DNA from: JBDTMC01 sp039934475
GTDB lineage: Bacteria > Acidobacteriota > Terriglobia > Bryobacterales > Bryobacteraceae
Assembly (NCBI GenBank): GCA_039934475.1
Contig: JBDTMC010000080.1
Location: 1 to 21,475, forward strand
DNA: 21,475 nucleotides
Reading direction: 5' to 3'
Positions 8,908 to 16,427 of this stretch are shown piece after piece (positions within the stretch are counted from its first letter, which is position 1; the number at the start of each line of letters is the position of its first letter). Under the pieces are notes generated by a model. It was not told the origin of the DNA, ran no database searches, and worked only from the letters and a program-made list of their open reading frames with translations. A program made the translations under genes and the position numbers.

Positions 8908-8941
8908 CCTCGAATACTAGGGATGATAGGCCCTAGCGAGG
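8908..8941 (+). promoter_or_regulatory. Interrupted hairpin in the leader of the CHASE3 kinase gene
   Basis: The arms CCTCG (8908-8912) and CTAGGG (8917-8922) pair with CCCTAG (8931-8936) and CGAGG (8937-8941). This gives 11 base pairs, an 8-nt loop (ATGATAGG) and a 4-nt one-sided bulge (AATA). It lies between the presumed promoter and the kinase start about 90 nt away. No U-run follows, so it is not a typical terminator. It could be an operator or a 5'-UTR RNA element. Confidence 0.5.
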
Positions 8942-9030
8942 CGAAGTTTGAGAGCTGATCGGCGAAGTAAAGTTACGGCCGCTCCAGACGGACGCGGCGT
9001 GCCCCAAAGCGCTGACAGCCTTCCCTGCGG

Positions 9031-11295
9031 ATGCTTGCCATGGGATGGGGAATCGCGACAAAGCTCGGGATTTCATTGGGAGCGGGCCTACTCGTGTCCG
9101 TGGGTGTGAGTTCGTACGTCTCCTATCATGCCGTCTCCGGATTTATTGAGGACACCAGAGGGGTTGTTCACAGTCACGAAGTAATACGCGAAATGGAAGC
9201 GTTCCTGATCGCATTCTCGAGACTGGAGACAGGCGTTCGAGGCTACCTGCTCACCGCTGACCGCCGGTATCTCAAGAACTACGACAGGACGATCTCGGCA
9301 TTGGACGACGCCGAACACACTCTAGCCAACCTGACGAGTGACAATCCATACCAACAGGCGCGCCTTCGGCAAATGGGCGAGTTGAGGCGCCAACGGATCG
9401 CCATATACGATGACACGGTAAAAACAGCGCCACAGAAAGCAGGGCGAAACCGGCAACCGGCCGACGTACTTGAAGCGGGCCGGCCGGCGCGGGAGTCGAT
9501 GCGTACGCTCGCCACCCAGATTGAGCGCGACGAGGAGTCCCTCATGTCGAAACGCAGGGCGGAAGCCTCTCAGAGCGCCAGAAACAGCCTTCGCTTGATC
9601 CTCTTCGGCGGAGTGTTTGCTTTTCTGGCCACGGGTCTCACTGCGGGCATGGCAATTCAGCGCGTCACGGGCAGCCTGCGGTCTCTTGGCAGAAGCATCG
9701 ACAGCCTGAGTGGAGGAAGTTTCGTGCAGCCGTTGGAGGTGTGCACGCGCGATGAGGTGGGGGATCTGACAATCGGCTTCAACCGCATGGTGGCACGGTT
9801 GAAAGAGGCTCACGAGACGCTGTTGGAGCAGCGGAATTTGCTCGAGTCGATTCTTAACAACATGGGCGAGGGGGTGGCGGCGGTGGACGCAGATTCCTCC
9901 TTCGTGGTGTACAACCCGGTCTGCATGAAGCTACTGTGTTATCCCTCCGACAGTCCGCCGACCAACCTTCGCGAATCGAGCGGGCGCATGTGGAAGGAAG
10001 ATCTCACAGTCAGCCTGACGCGCGACGAATTGCCTTTGGCGCGCGCGCTCCGCGGCGAGTGCGTGACTGCGGAGGTCCTTGCCGTCAAGACTACCGATGG
10101 CGGTCCGGTGCGGTTCACGCGGGTGACCGCGCGGCCCTTTTCCGGAGCGGACGGACAGATTCGTGGTGCGGTAGCCGTCCTCAGTGACGTTTCGGAGGAA
10201 CGGGAGGCAGCAAACGCTCTCGCCGAAAACCAGAGGCTTCTGCAAGCCATACTACTTGCTCTCCCGGTGGGAGTCGTGGTGGCTGACTCGGCCGGAAAGA
10301 TCTCGATATCGAACAACGTCGCCAAGCTTCTGCTCACCGGACACTCCAACGGCAGGGATTTGGATTCTGAAATCGCAATGCGATGGTGCGGCACTTCCCC
10401 AAGCGCCGAATTTCCTCTCTTTGAAGCGCTACGCCACGGCCGGAAAGTGATGGAGCACGAGATCAAATTGCGGGCGCCCGGCGCTCCGGAAAGGACGCTT
10501 ATGGTTTCTGCAGTACCGCTATTGAACGCCGAGTCACAAATTGCCGGATCAGTAGCTGTTGTAAACGACTTAACAGAAAGAGCGCGGCTGGAAGACAAGC
10601 TGAGAGAAGCGAACCACGAACTGGAGACATTCAGCTATTCGGTGTCACATGACTTGCGGGCTCCGCTGAGACACATCTACGGTTTCACAGAACTACTCCG
10701 CGAACACGCGTCCGGGTCTTTGGATGAAAAGTCCCAACGCTACCTGCAGACGATATCTGCGGCCACCGGACGAATGGGGAAACTCATCGACGATTTGCTC
10801 GCATTTTCGCGGATGGGGCGCACGGAAATGATCCGGTCAAACCTCGATATGGGACAGATCGTGCGTGAGGTCGTTGAGTTTTCGCAGCACGAAGCAGCCG
10901 GGCGCCAAGTGGAATGGACCATTGGCAGCCTTCCGCAGGCCACCGGCGACCCCGACATGATCCGGCAGGTTCTCTCCAATCTAATTTCAAACGCACTCAA
11001 ATATTCCTCGCCAAAGCCGATCACGAAAATCGAGATCAGTGGAGACGCCCGGGTGAGTGAAACCGTTTACTCGATCAAAGATAACGGCGTAGGGTTCGAT
11101 ATGAAATACGCGAGCAAACTCTTTTCTCTTTTCCAGCGGCTTCACGGGCCCCGGGAGTTCGACGGAACCGGAGTGGGGCTGAGTATATGCGCTCGCGTAG
11201 TGAAGCGCCATGGCGGACGGATCTGGGCCGAGGCGGCGGTTGACGAAGGGGCGACGTTCTCCTTTTCGTTGCCGGCAGGAAAGGATCGATCATGA
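9031..11295 (+). CDS. Membrane sensor histidine kinase: CHASE3-HAMP-PAS-PAS-HisKA-HATPase
   Basis: This 754-aa kinase has an N-terminal membrane helix (about 8-28) and an extracytoplasmic helical domain with the CHASE3-like motif LETGVRGYLLTADRRYL. A second helix (about 187-207) leads to a HAMP linker (RDEVGDLTIGFNRM). Two PAS-like domains follow (about 270-390 and 395-520), then HisKA with SYSVSHDLRAPLRHIYGF, placing the phosphoacceptor at His540. The ATPase has NLISNALKYS, DNGVGFDM and GTGVGLSICARV. HisKA of this SHDLRAPL type is common in phytochrome-like kinases paired with Rcp1-type receivers, and such a receiver follows with a 4-nt ATGA overlap. ATG 9040 is an alternative start with GCGGA upstream. 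The stimulus is unknown. Confidence 0.94.
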   Translation: MLAMGWGIATKLGISLGAGLLVSVGVSSYVSYHAVSGFIEDTRGVVHSHEVIREMEAFLIAFSRLETGVRGYLLTADRRYLKNYDRTISALDDAEHTLANLTSDNPYQQARLRQMGELRRQRIAIYDDTVKTAPQKAGRNRQPADVLEAGRPARESMRTLATQIERDEESLMSKRRAEASQSARNSLRLILFGGVFAFLATGLTAGMAIQRVTGSLRSLGRSIDSLSGGSFVQPLEVCTRDEVGDLTIGFNRMVARLKEAHETLLEQRNLLESILNNMGEGVAAVDADSSFVVYNPVCMKLLCYPSDSPPTNLRESSGRMWKEDLTVSLTRDELPLARALRGECVTAEVLAVKTTDGGPVRFTRVTARPFSGADGQIRGAVAVLSDVSEEREAANALAENQRLLQAILLALPVGVVVADSAGKISISNNVAKLLLTGHSNGRDLDSEIAMRWCGTSPSAEFPLFEALRHGRKVMEHEIKLRAPGAPERTLMVSAVPLLNAESQIAGSVAVVNDLTERARLEDKLREANHELETFSYSVSHDLRAPLRHIYGFTELLREHASGSLDEKSQRYLQTISAATGRMGKLIDDLLAFSRMGRTEMIRSNLDMGQIVREVVEFSQHEAAGRQVEWTIGSLPQATGDPDMIRQVLSNLISNALKYSSPKPITKIEISGDARVSETVYSIKDNGVGFDMKYASKLFSLFQRLHGPREFDGTGVGLSICARVVKRHGGRIWAEAAVDEGATFSFSLPAGKDRS

Positions 11296-11804
11296 CGGAG
11301 ACAAAACCATTGCGAGAAATACTGCTTGTGGAAGACCACCCGAACGACATCGAACTGACGCTGGAGGCATTGTCGGCTCACCATATGGCCAATCCGGTGG
11401 TTGTGGTGGAAGACGGGGCTCAAGCGCTCGACTACCTTTTCTATCGGGGTAAGTATACGTCGCGCTCACCGGGGTTGCCGATACTGATCTTGCTCGATCT
11501 GAAGCTACCTAAGGTGAGCGGGCTGGAAGTACTGGCGGCGCTGAAGGCCGACGCCGTGTTGAGTCTGGTGCCGGTGGTGATGCTGACGGCCTCTAAAGAA
11601 GAGTTCGACGTTGTTCGAAGTTATCAACTGGGCGTCAACGCTTACGTAGTCAAGCCGCTCGTCTTTGATGCGTTCCTGCAGGCTGTTCGTCAAATTGGAG
11701 GCTTTTGGGGAATCGTAAACGAGCCGCCACCGCCCATAGCGGCCCAGCGTCTCAGTAGCTTGCAGGCGCCGCGCAGCGATTGGCCAGACGGGGGGCAAGG
11801 CTGA
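11292..11804 (+). CDS. Single-domain response regulator, Rcp1-like
   Basis: This 170-aa protein is one receiver domain plus a short tail. LLVEDHPNDIELTLEAL provides the acidic pocket, LILLDLKLPKVSG the phosphoacceptor Asp69, and AYVVKPLVFDAF the conserved Lys-Pro. The insertion LFYRGKYTSRSPG before the active strand is typical of the Rcp1/CheY-like receivers that partner phytochrome-type kinases. It has no output domain. It overlaps the upstream kinase by 4 nt, so it is very likely that kinase's direct target. It probably acts as a shuttle to the hybrid kinase encoded next or to a distant HPt (inference). Confidence 0.94.
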   Translation: MTETKPLREILLVEDHPNDIELTLEALSAHHMANPVVVVEDGAQALDYLFYRGKYTSRSPGLPILILLDLKLPKVSGLEVLAALKADAVLSLVPVVMLTASKEEFDVVRSYQLGVNAYVVKPLVFDAFLQAVRQIGGFWGIVNEPPPPIAAQRLSSLQAPRSDWPDGGQG

Positions 11805-11824
11805 CCGCCGGCCGGGCCGACGTA

Positions 11825-13351
11825 ATGAGCGAACAGAAAATGAGCCAAGCAGTTTCCATCCTCTACCTGGAAGATGATGCGTCGGACTATGAACTTGCGC
11901 TCGAGCTTCTAGCTCAGAGCGGAATTCCAAGCAAAGCAGTGCGGGTAGAAACTGAAGACGGATTCCGCGCCGGCCTCGGGTTGCACGATCTGCAAATCAT
12001 CCTCGCGGACTACCACCTTCCGGGCTACAACGGCCTATCGGCACTGAGTCTGGCGCGTAAACTGCGCCCCGAGGTTCCCTTTGTCTTTGTGTCCGGAACG
12101 CTGGGAGAAGAAGTGGCGATTGCCGCTCTGACGAATGGGGCCCGCGACTATGTGCTCAAGCAGCGCTTGATGCGCCTTGTGCCCGCAGTGCGGCGGATTT
12201 TGCAGGACGAGGAGGCGGCAAGGACCCTTCGCCGCACGGAAGAACAACTCCGCCAGGCTCAGAAAATGGAGATAGTCGGTCAGCTCTCAGCGGGCATTGC
12301 CCACGATTTCGGAAACCTGCTGACGATCATTCTGGGATATTCAGATTTGCTTCTTCAGCAAGTGGACGGTATACGTTCGGTCCAGAATGTGGGCCAGATA
12401 AGAACGGCGGCGGAGAGAGCGCTGGCGATTGTGCGGCAGTTAACAGCGTTTGCGAGGGGAACAACCCAAGCGCGAAGCACTTTCGATTTGAACAGCGTCG
12501 TATCGGGAAATGAGCGCTTACTGAGGATGCTGGCCGGCCAGAAGATTGAGGTCAACGTAGCGATAACCGACTTTCCGATCATGGTAGCCGCGGAACTGAA
12601 CCAGCTCCAGCAGGTCATCCTGAACCTCGCCGCCAATGCCCGCGATGCCATGCCGGAAGGCGGCGTTTTGACGATCACGTCGGCCAAGGTGCCGCGGGAC
12701 GGCACCGAGCGCGCGGCACTCCGGGTGTCCGATACGGGTGTTGGAATGTCGCTAGACGTCCGGGAGCGAATCTTCGAACCCTTCTTTACGACAAAGGAAA
12801 TGGACGGCGGCACCGGATTGGGACTGTGGATGGTGAGAAAGATCGCGGGGGAACACGGTTGGACCATCCAGGTGGAGAGCGAGCGCGGGAAGGGTACCAC
12901 GTTCGAAATCGTTCTTCCGCTGGAATCGACCACACCGGCAGATGCCAGACCGGTCCGCGAACGCGAGGGCGCGCTAGTGATTGTCGGCGACAATCGCCTG
13001 GAAGGTACGATAGCCACCGCCCTGGCTGAACTGGGTTACGAGACAACCAGAAACAACGGACTGGCCGATTTGCTGATTGCCACCAACGGAATAGCCGCAA
13101 CGCGAGTATTGATCACAGATTCCCCGGCAGCCGGAGCACTTGGTACCGGAATTGGAAAAACTACCCGGGACGAGAAGCGTTGGAAGGTGGTGTACATCGA
13201 AAAGAACGCGATAGATCCGAATCCTGTGGCTGGCGCAGACTTGGTGCTTCGCCAGCCGTTTACGCTAGAGAATCTGCGATCCGGATTGGCGCGCCTGCAG
13301 CGCGAGGATCATGAGCAACCGGGATGCACCGAGCTACCGGTGAGGCAGTAG
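11825..13351 (+). CDS. Hybrid kinase: REC-HisKA-HATPase with degenerate C-terminal receiver
   Basis: From ATG 11825 the protein is about 508 aa. The N-terminal receiver has LYLEDDASDYEL, phosphoacceptor Asp62 in LADYHLPGYNG and Lys112 in YVLKQRL. The HisKA domain has QLSAGIAHDFGNLLT with His160; the usual Asn-Asn is Gly-Asn here. The ATPase shows LNLAANARDAM, DTGVGM, FEPFFTTK and GTGLGLWMVR. The last 125 residues resemble a receiver by secondary-structure pattern, but the acidic pocket reads VGDN and the Lys-Pro-Phe position reads RQPF. It appears soluble, with no membrane helix. A TTG at 11780 would extend it into the previous gene; ATG 11840 is another option. Position and order suggest it takes phosphate from the upstream kinase/receiver pair and passes it on. 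Confidence 0.92.
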   Translation: MSEQKMSQAVSILYLEDDASDYELALELLAQSGIPSKAVRVETEDGFRAGLGLHDLQIILADYHLPGYNGLSALSLARKLRPEVPFVFVSGTLGEEVAIAALTNGARDYVLKQRLMRLVPAVRRILQDEEAARTLRRTEEQLRQAQKMEIVGQLSAGIAHDFGNLLTIILGYSDLLLQQVDGIRSVQNVGQIRTAAERALAIVRQLTAFARGTTQARSTFDLNSVVSGNERLLRMLAGQKIEVNVAITDFPIMVAAELNQLQQVILNLAANARDAMPEGGVLTITSAKVPRDGTERAALRVSDTGVGMSLDVRERIFEPFFTTKEMDGGTGLGLWMVRKIAGEHGWTIQVESERGKGTTFEIVLPLESTTPADARPVREREGALVIVGDNRLEGTIATALAELGYETTRNNGLADLLIATNGIAATRVLITDSPAAGALGTGIGKTTRDEKRWKVVYIEKNAIDPNPVAGADLVLRQPFTLENLRSGLARLQREDHEQPGCTELPVRQ

Positions 13352-13376
13352 AGCACTACGGTTTTTGAAACGCACA

Positions 13377-13398
13377 TTTCCGGGTACTTCCGGTAAAA
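13377..13398. terminator. Weak hairpin between convergent genes
   Basis: CCGG (13380-13383) and CCGG (13390-13393) can pair around a 6-nt loop, flanked by TTT on one side and TAAAA on the other, in the 60-nt gap between two convergent genes. The stem is short and no proper U-run follows on either strand, so the terminator call rests mainly on position. Confidence 0.2.
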
Positions 13399-13411
13399 AT
13401 TTCAGGGTGGC

Positions 13412-14188
13412 TTACGCCTGTACCCTCGGTCGCCCGGTACCAGGATCTTCGGGCGACTGCTGGTACAGGTTGTGATAAACGCAGAAGAGCGCGAGTTCCA
13501 GCCTATCCGACACTCCGGTCTTTTCAAAAGTGGAATGCAGGTGAATCTTCACGGTCTGTGGACTGATAAAGAGTGCTTCCGCGATGTCGCGGTTGCGAAG
13601 TCCCTGGCAGAGTAGCCGCACGACATCGAGTTCTCGCTTGCTCAAACCGTGCAATTTACTCGCTTTCGGGGCAAACGTCCTTGGCTGGGGGGCGTGCTGG
13701 CTTGACATTTGTTGCATCACTGCTGCAGTAGTTGCGGCATCCACCCAGATTTCACCTCTCTGGACGCAGCGCACTCCGTTGAGTATCTGGTTAGTGGGGC
13801 TTGCCTTCGCAACAATGCCGGCGCAACCAAGCCGCATGGCATCGACGTAGTGGGTACGGTCATCGGAATCGGTAAGCAGAAGCACTTTGATGCTTTGGTC
13901 CACCTGACGAAGCAGGCGTAGGGTGGCCAGACCGTCAAATGTCGCGCCGCCCAGTTCCATGAGGACTATCTCGGGCTGAAGGTTGGCGGCAAGCGCCAGC
14001 AGTTCACTGCTGTTCGCAGCTTCGCCGACAACCCGTAAATCACTGAGGGCATGGAAGATCCCTTTCAGTCCCTCACGAACGATGGGATGTCCGTCAGCAA
14101 TGACAATCCGAGCAGGTGGGCGCTCTGGAATAGGTTGCGACCGCTCCTGGAACAGAACTGAAGATTGATGGTAAGTTTCGAGGTTCAT
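13412..14188 (-). CDS. NarL/LuxR-type response regulator with atypical receiver (Asp to Glu)
   Basis: This 258-aa regulator begins its receiver at RIVIADGHPIVREGLKGIF (normally ADDHP). The phosphoacceptor strand reads EIVLMELGGATFDGL, where the family has LMDL: the codon is GAA (Glu). The switch Lys is kept in GIVAKASP. The C-terminal LuxR helix-turn-helix is intact: LSKRELDVVRLLCQGLRNRDIAEALFISPQTVKIHLHSTFEKTGVSDR. It is therefore probably a functional DNA-binding protein whose receiver cannot be phosphorylated normally; Glu may mimic the active state. ATG 14188 is chosen because the frame continues upstream to 14371 only as non-conserved sequence that overlaps the next gene's start. It is divergent from that gene, which may be its target. 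Confidence 0.9.
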   Translation of the reverse strand: MNLETYHQSSVLFQERSQPIPERPPARIVIADGHPIVREGLKGIFHALSDLRVVGEAANSSELLALAANLQPEIVLMELGGATFDGLATLRLLRQVDQSIKVLLLTDSDDRTHYVDAMRLGCAGIVAKASPTNQILNGVRCVQRGEIWVDAATTAAVMQQMSSQHAPQPRTFAPKASKLHGLSKRELDVVRLLCQGLRNRDIAEALFISPQTVKIHLHSTFEKTGVSDRLELALFCVYHNLYQQSPEDPGTGRPRVQA

Positions 14189-14285
14189 CGTTGCACGCGG
14201 TTTGTGCGAGGCACGTTTAAGGCCATACTTTCGAAGGCATTCCCGAACTCCGAAAATGGAAGGCAATCGGATGCCAGTGCGACGT

Positions 14286-14298
14286 GAAATGAGATTTC
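14286..14298. promoter_or_regulatory. Candidate operator (short inverted repeat) in divergent intergenic region
   Basis: GAAAT-GAG-ATTTC is a perfect 5-bp inverted repeat 48 nt before the start of the exported repeat protein, in the 158-nt region shared with the divergent LuxR-type regulator. A 7-mer GAAGGCA also occurs twice upstream of it. Such short repeats can arise by chance; position is the main support. Confidence 0.2.
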
Positions 14299-14346
14299 TG
14301 TTCCCGATCAACGTGCGGCAAGGTCGCAGAGAGTGAAGGGGATACC

Positions 14347-16377
14347 ATGAATAAACAACAAACAAAAACACTCTTGGTGGTATGCGCAGCTCTCGCCCTT
14401 CCTATGGTCAGCCAGGCGAGCAACGGCGCAGACGATTCGGGGATCAAATTTTACGGCATTGTGAAGACGCTGCCACCTGGCGGTTGGGTGGGAACCTGGG
14501 ATGTGGCCGGCCAAACGGTTTGGGCCACGGGCACCACGAAGATCTTGGGATCGCCGCTTGTAGGGTCGTGCGTGGAGGTTCAGGGGACTCCGCGAGCGGA
14601 CAAGTCGGTGGATGCGAGCAAAATCTCCACAGACGACGCGGCACGCTGTGCGGCTCCTACTCCAGTGCCAACACCGTCTCCGAATCCGACTCCCTCTAAT
14701 CCGAGCTTCTACGGCGGGGTTCAGTCATTGCCGACTACCGGCTTAGCCGGAGTGTGGGTAATCTCCGGAAAGGTAGTGAACGTTAGCACTGCAACCAAGA
14801 TCCAACAGGAACGGGGACCTGTGGGAGTGGGCTCTTGTGTGGAGGTGACGGGCGCCACCGCGGCGGATGGATCGATTACCGCGGACGCCGTCGAAGTGCA
14901 ATCGGGCAGTGGCGGATGCGCCTCGTCGGCTGAGAATGAGCGGATGGAAGTGGAATTCGCCGGACCGGTTCAGGCGCTACCTTCGGCCGGCACCACTGGT
15001 ACGTGGACGGTTGCCGGGCGAACCTTGCGAGTAACAGCGGCAACGGTGATCGAGACACGGGGCGCTATTTTGACGGTAGGAGCATGCGTGGAAGTGCATG
15101 GAAAGTTCGCCTCCGATGGTGTCGTGGATGCGTCCAGCCTGAAGGCCGACGATTCCTGCCAGGCGGCCGGCGCAAACGCACCTTCGCCCGGATTTGTGGG
15201 TACGGTGCAGGGTCTTCCGGCCTCCAGCCTGATTGGTGACTGGAGAGTTGCGACGCGAGTTGTTCACGTGACCGCTCAAACCCTTTTAGATCCGAACAGC
15301 AAACCATTTGCTCTCACCTCCTGCGTCGAAGTGAGCGGCGCCGTCCTGGCCGACGGTTCGATTCAGGCGAGCCGTGTTCATGGTGAGGACACGGAACGAT
15401 GCGGAGCGGGAACACCGTCCACGGAAGGTCAGTTTGAGGTAGAAGGCGTGGTGGAGTCGAAGCCAGCGAGCGGCACTACCGGTGACTGGACAGTAAGCGG
15501 AAAAACGATCCGCGTCTCGGCGACAACTGTCATCGACACAGAGCATGCCGCCCTCATCGTTGGGGCGTGTGTCGAAGTGAAAGGCGCGATGCAATCCGAC
15601 GGTTCCGTTGCGGCCGCAAGCCTCGAAGCACGGTCGAGCAGCGGCACTTGCGTGTTGAAGGGCGGAATCGTGAGCGCCGCCAGTTTCTCGGGATCTGCCG
15701 TGGCGCCTGGGCAGATTGTCTCGATCTTTGGCCTGAGCATGGGACCGGCAACGCCTGCCCTGCTGCACGTAAGTGACGACCACGTGGACACACGGCTCGG
15801 AAACGTCCGCGTGCTTTTCAACGGGGTTGCCGCTCCGCTGGTAATGGCGGCATCCGGACAGATCAACGCGGTTGTTCCCTTTGGGATCGACGACAAGAAG
15901 CCGGTTGAAGTGCAAGTTGAGAACAACGGCGTCTGGTCGAATACGATGACGGTTGCGGTGGCAACAGCCGCACCGGCTTTGTTCACGGCTACTCAGGACG
16001 GCCGGGGCCGAGGGGCAGTTCTCAACTACGACGATTCGACGGGCGGGTATCGCAGCAACGACTCGCAGAATCCGTCACATCGGGGCGGCGTGGTAGTCAT
16101 GTACGCCACTGGCGGAGGAAGGATGGAACCGGAGATTGAAGACGGACGCGTGGTGAGCGGCACAAGCTATCCTCGGCCCGTTCAGAAAGTGGAGTTACTG
16201 ATCGGCGGCAAGCTCGCCGAAGTGCAGTACGCCGGTGCGGCGCCGGGCATGGTGGCAGGGGTCCTGCAGATCAACGCGAGGATTCCGGACGACTCCCCAA
16301 CCGGGGATGATGTGTCAATCATCTTGAAGGTAGGAGACCACCAGAGTGACGACAAAGTGACGTTGTCGATCCGGTAA
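14347..16377 (+). CDS. Exported protein with five DUF5666-like repeats and TIGR03437-type C-terminal domain
   Basis: This 676-aa protein begins with a Sec signal peptide (KTLLVVCAALALPMVSQAS). Five tandem domains of about 70-80 residues start near 35, 121, 204, 283 and 363. Each has the pattern F-x-G-x-V-x-x-L-P ... G-x-W-x-V-x-G-x-x-V/L-x-V ... S/G-x-CVEV-x-G ... DGS, matching DUF5666-type beta domains. A Pro/Ser/Thr linker separates repeats 1 and 2. The C-terminal 238 residues (GGIVSAASFSGSAVAPGQIVSIFG ... QINAVVPF ... YATGGG) match the TIGR03437 domain expanded in Solibacter-like acidobacteria. The role is unknown; an extracytoplasmic binding or cell-surface protein is plausible. The ATG follows GAAGGGG. 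Each repeat contains one Cys in CVEV and often one after the repeat, possibly forming disulfides. Confidence 0.88.
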   Translation: MNKQQTKTLLVVCAALALPMVSQASNGADDSGIKFYGIVKTLPPGGWVGTWDVAGQTVWATGTTKILGSPLVGSCVEVQGTPRADKSVDASKISTDDAARCAAPTPVPTPSPNPTPSNPSFYGGVQSLPTTGLAGVWVISGKVVNVSTATKIQQERGPVGVGSCVEVTGATAADGSITADAVEVQSGSGGCASSAENERMEVEFAGPVQALPSAGTTGTWTVAGRTLRVTAATVIETRGAILTVGACVEVHGKFASDGVVDASSLKADDSCQAAGANAPSPGFVGTVQGLPASSLIGDWRVATRVVHVTAQTLLDPNSKPFALTSCVEVSGAVLADGSIQASRVHGEDTERCGAGTPSTEGQFEVEGVVESKPASGTTGDWTVSGKTIRVSATTVIDTEHAALIVGACVEVKGAMQSDGSVAAASLEARSSSGTCVLKGGIVSAASFSGSAVAPGQIVSIFGLSMGPATPALLHVSDDHVDTRLGNVRVLFNGVAAPLVMAASGQINAVVPFGIDDKKPVEVQVENNGVWSNTMTVAVATAAPALFTATQDGRGRGAVLNYDDSTGGYRSNDSQNPSHRGGVVVMYATGGGRMEPEIEDGRVVSGTSYPRPVQKVELLIGGKLAEVQYAGAAPGMVAGVLQINARIPDDSPTGDDVSIILKVGDHQSDDKVTLSIR

Positions 16378-16390
16378 CCAGAAGGCGCGG

Positions 16391-16420
16391 TTGCGGGCGG
16401 TTCGTCCTTCACTGTAGTAT
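16391..16420 (+). promoter_or_regulatory. Candidate promoter for a leaderless epimerase transcript
   Basis: TTGCGG (16391-16396) and TAGTAT (16415-16420) are spaced 18 nt apart, and the GTG start codon follows only 7 nt after the presumed -10 box. No Shine-Dalgarno sequence is visible before the GTG. Together these suggest transcription beginning at or next to the start codon. Confidence 0.25.
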
Positions 16421-16427
16421 CCACTCT

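Larger units (their letters stand above)
8777..9030. other. Intergenic leader region between the che cluster and the CHASE3 kinase
   Basis: These 254 bases contain no plausible gene. Positions about 8821-8905 are markedly AT-rich compared with the surroundings and are the likely promoter zone for the downstream kinase operon. Positions 8908-8941 form a strong interrupted hairpin (listed separately). The last 90 bases return to high GC. I see no clear rho-independent terminator for cheR. I did not recognise a known riboswitch class here. Confidence 0.6.

Noticed and set aside
13377..13398. Strong bidirectional terminator between the convergent kinase and regulator genes
   Set aside because: The stem is only 4 bp with no good U-run; it is kept only as a low-confidence feature.
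14189..14371. N-terminal extension of the LuxR-type regulator to ATG 14371
   Set aside because: The added 61 residues lack receiver features and the start would lie inside the divergent exported-protein gene; ATG 14188 gives a normal NarL-type length.
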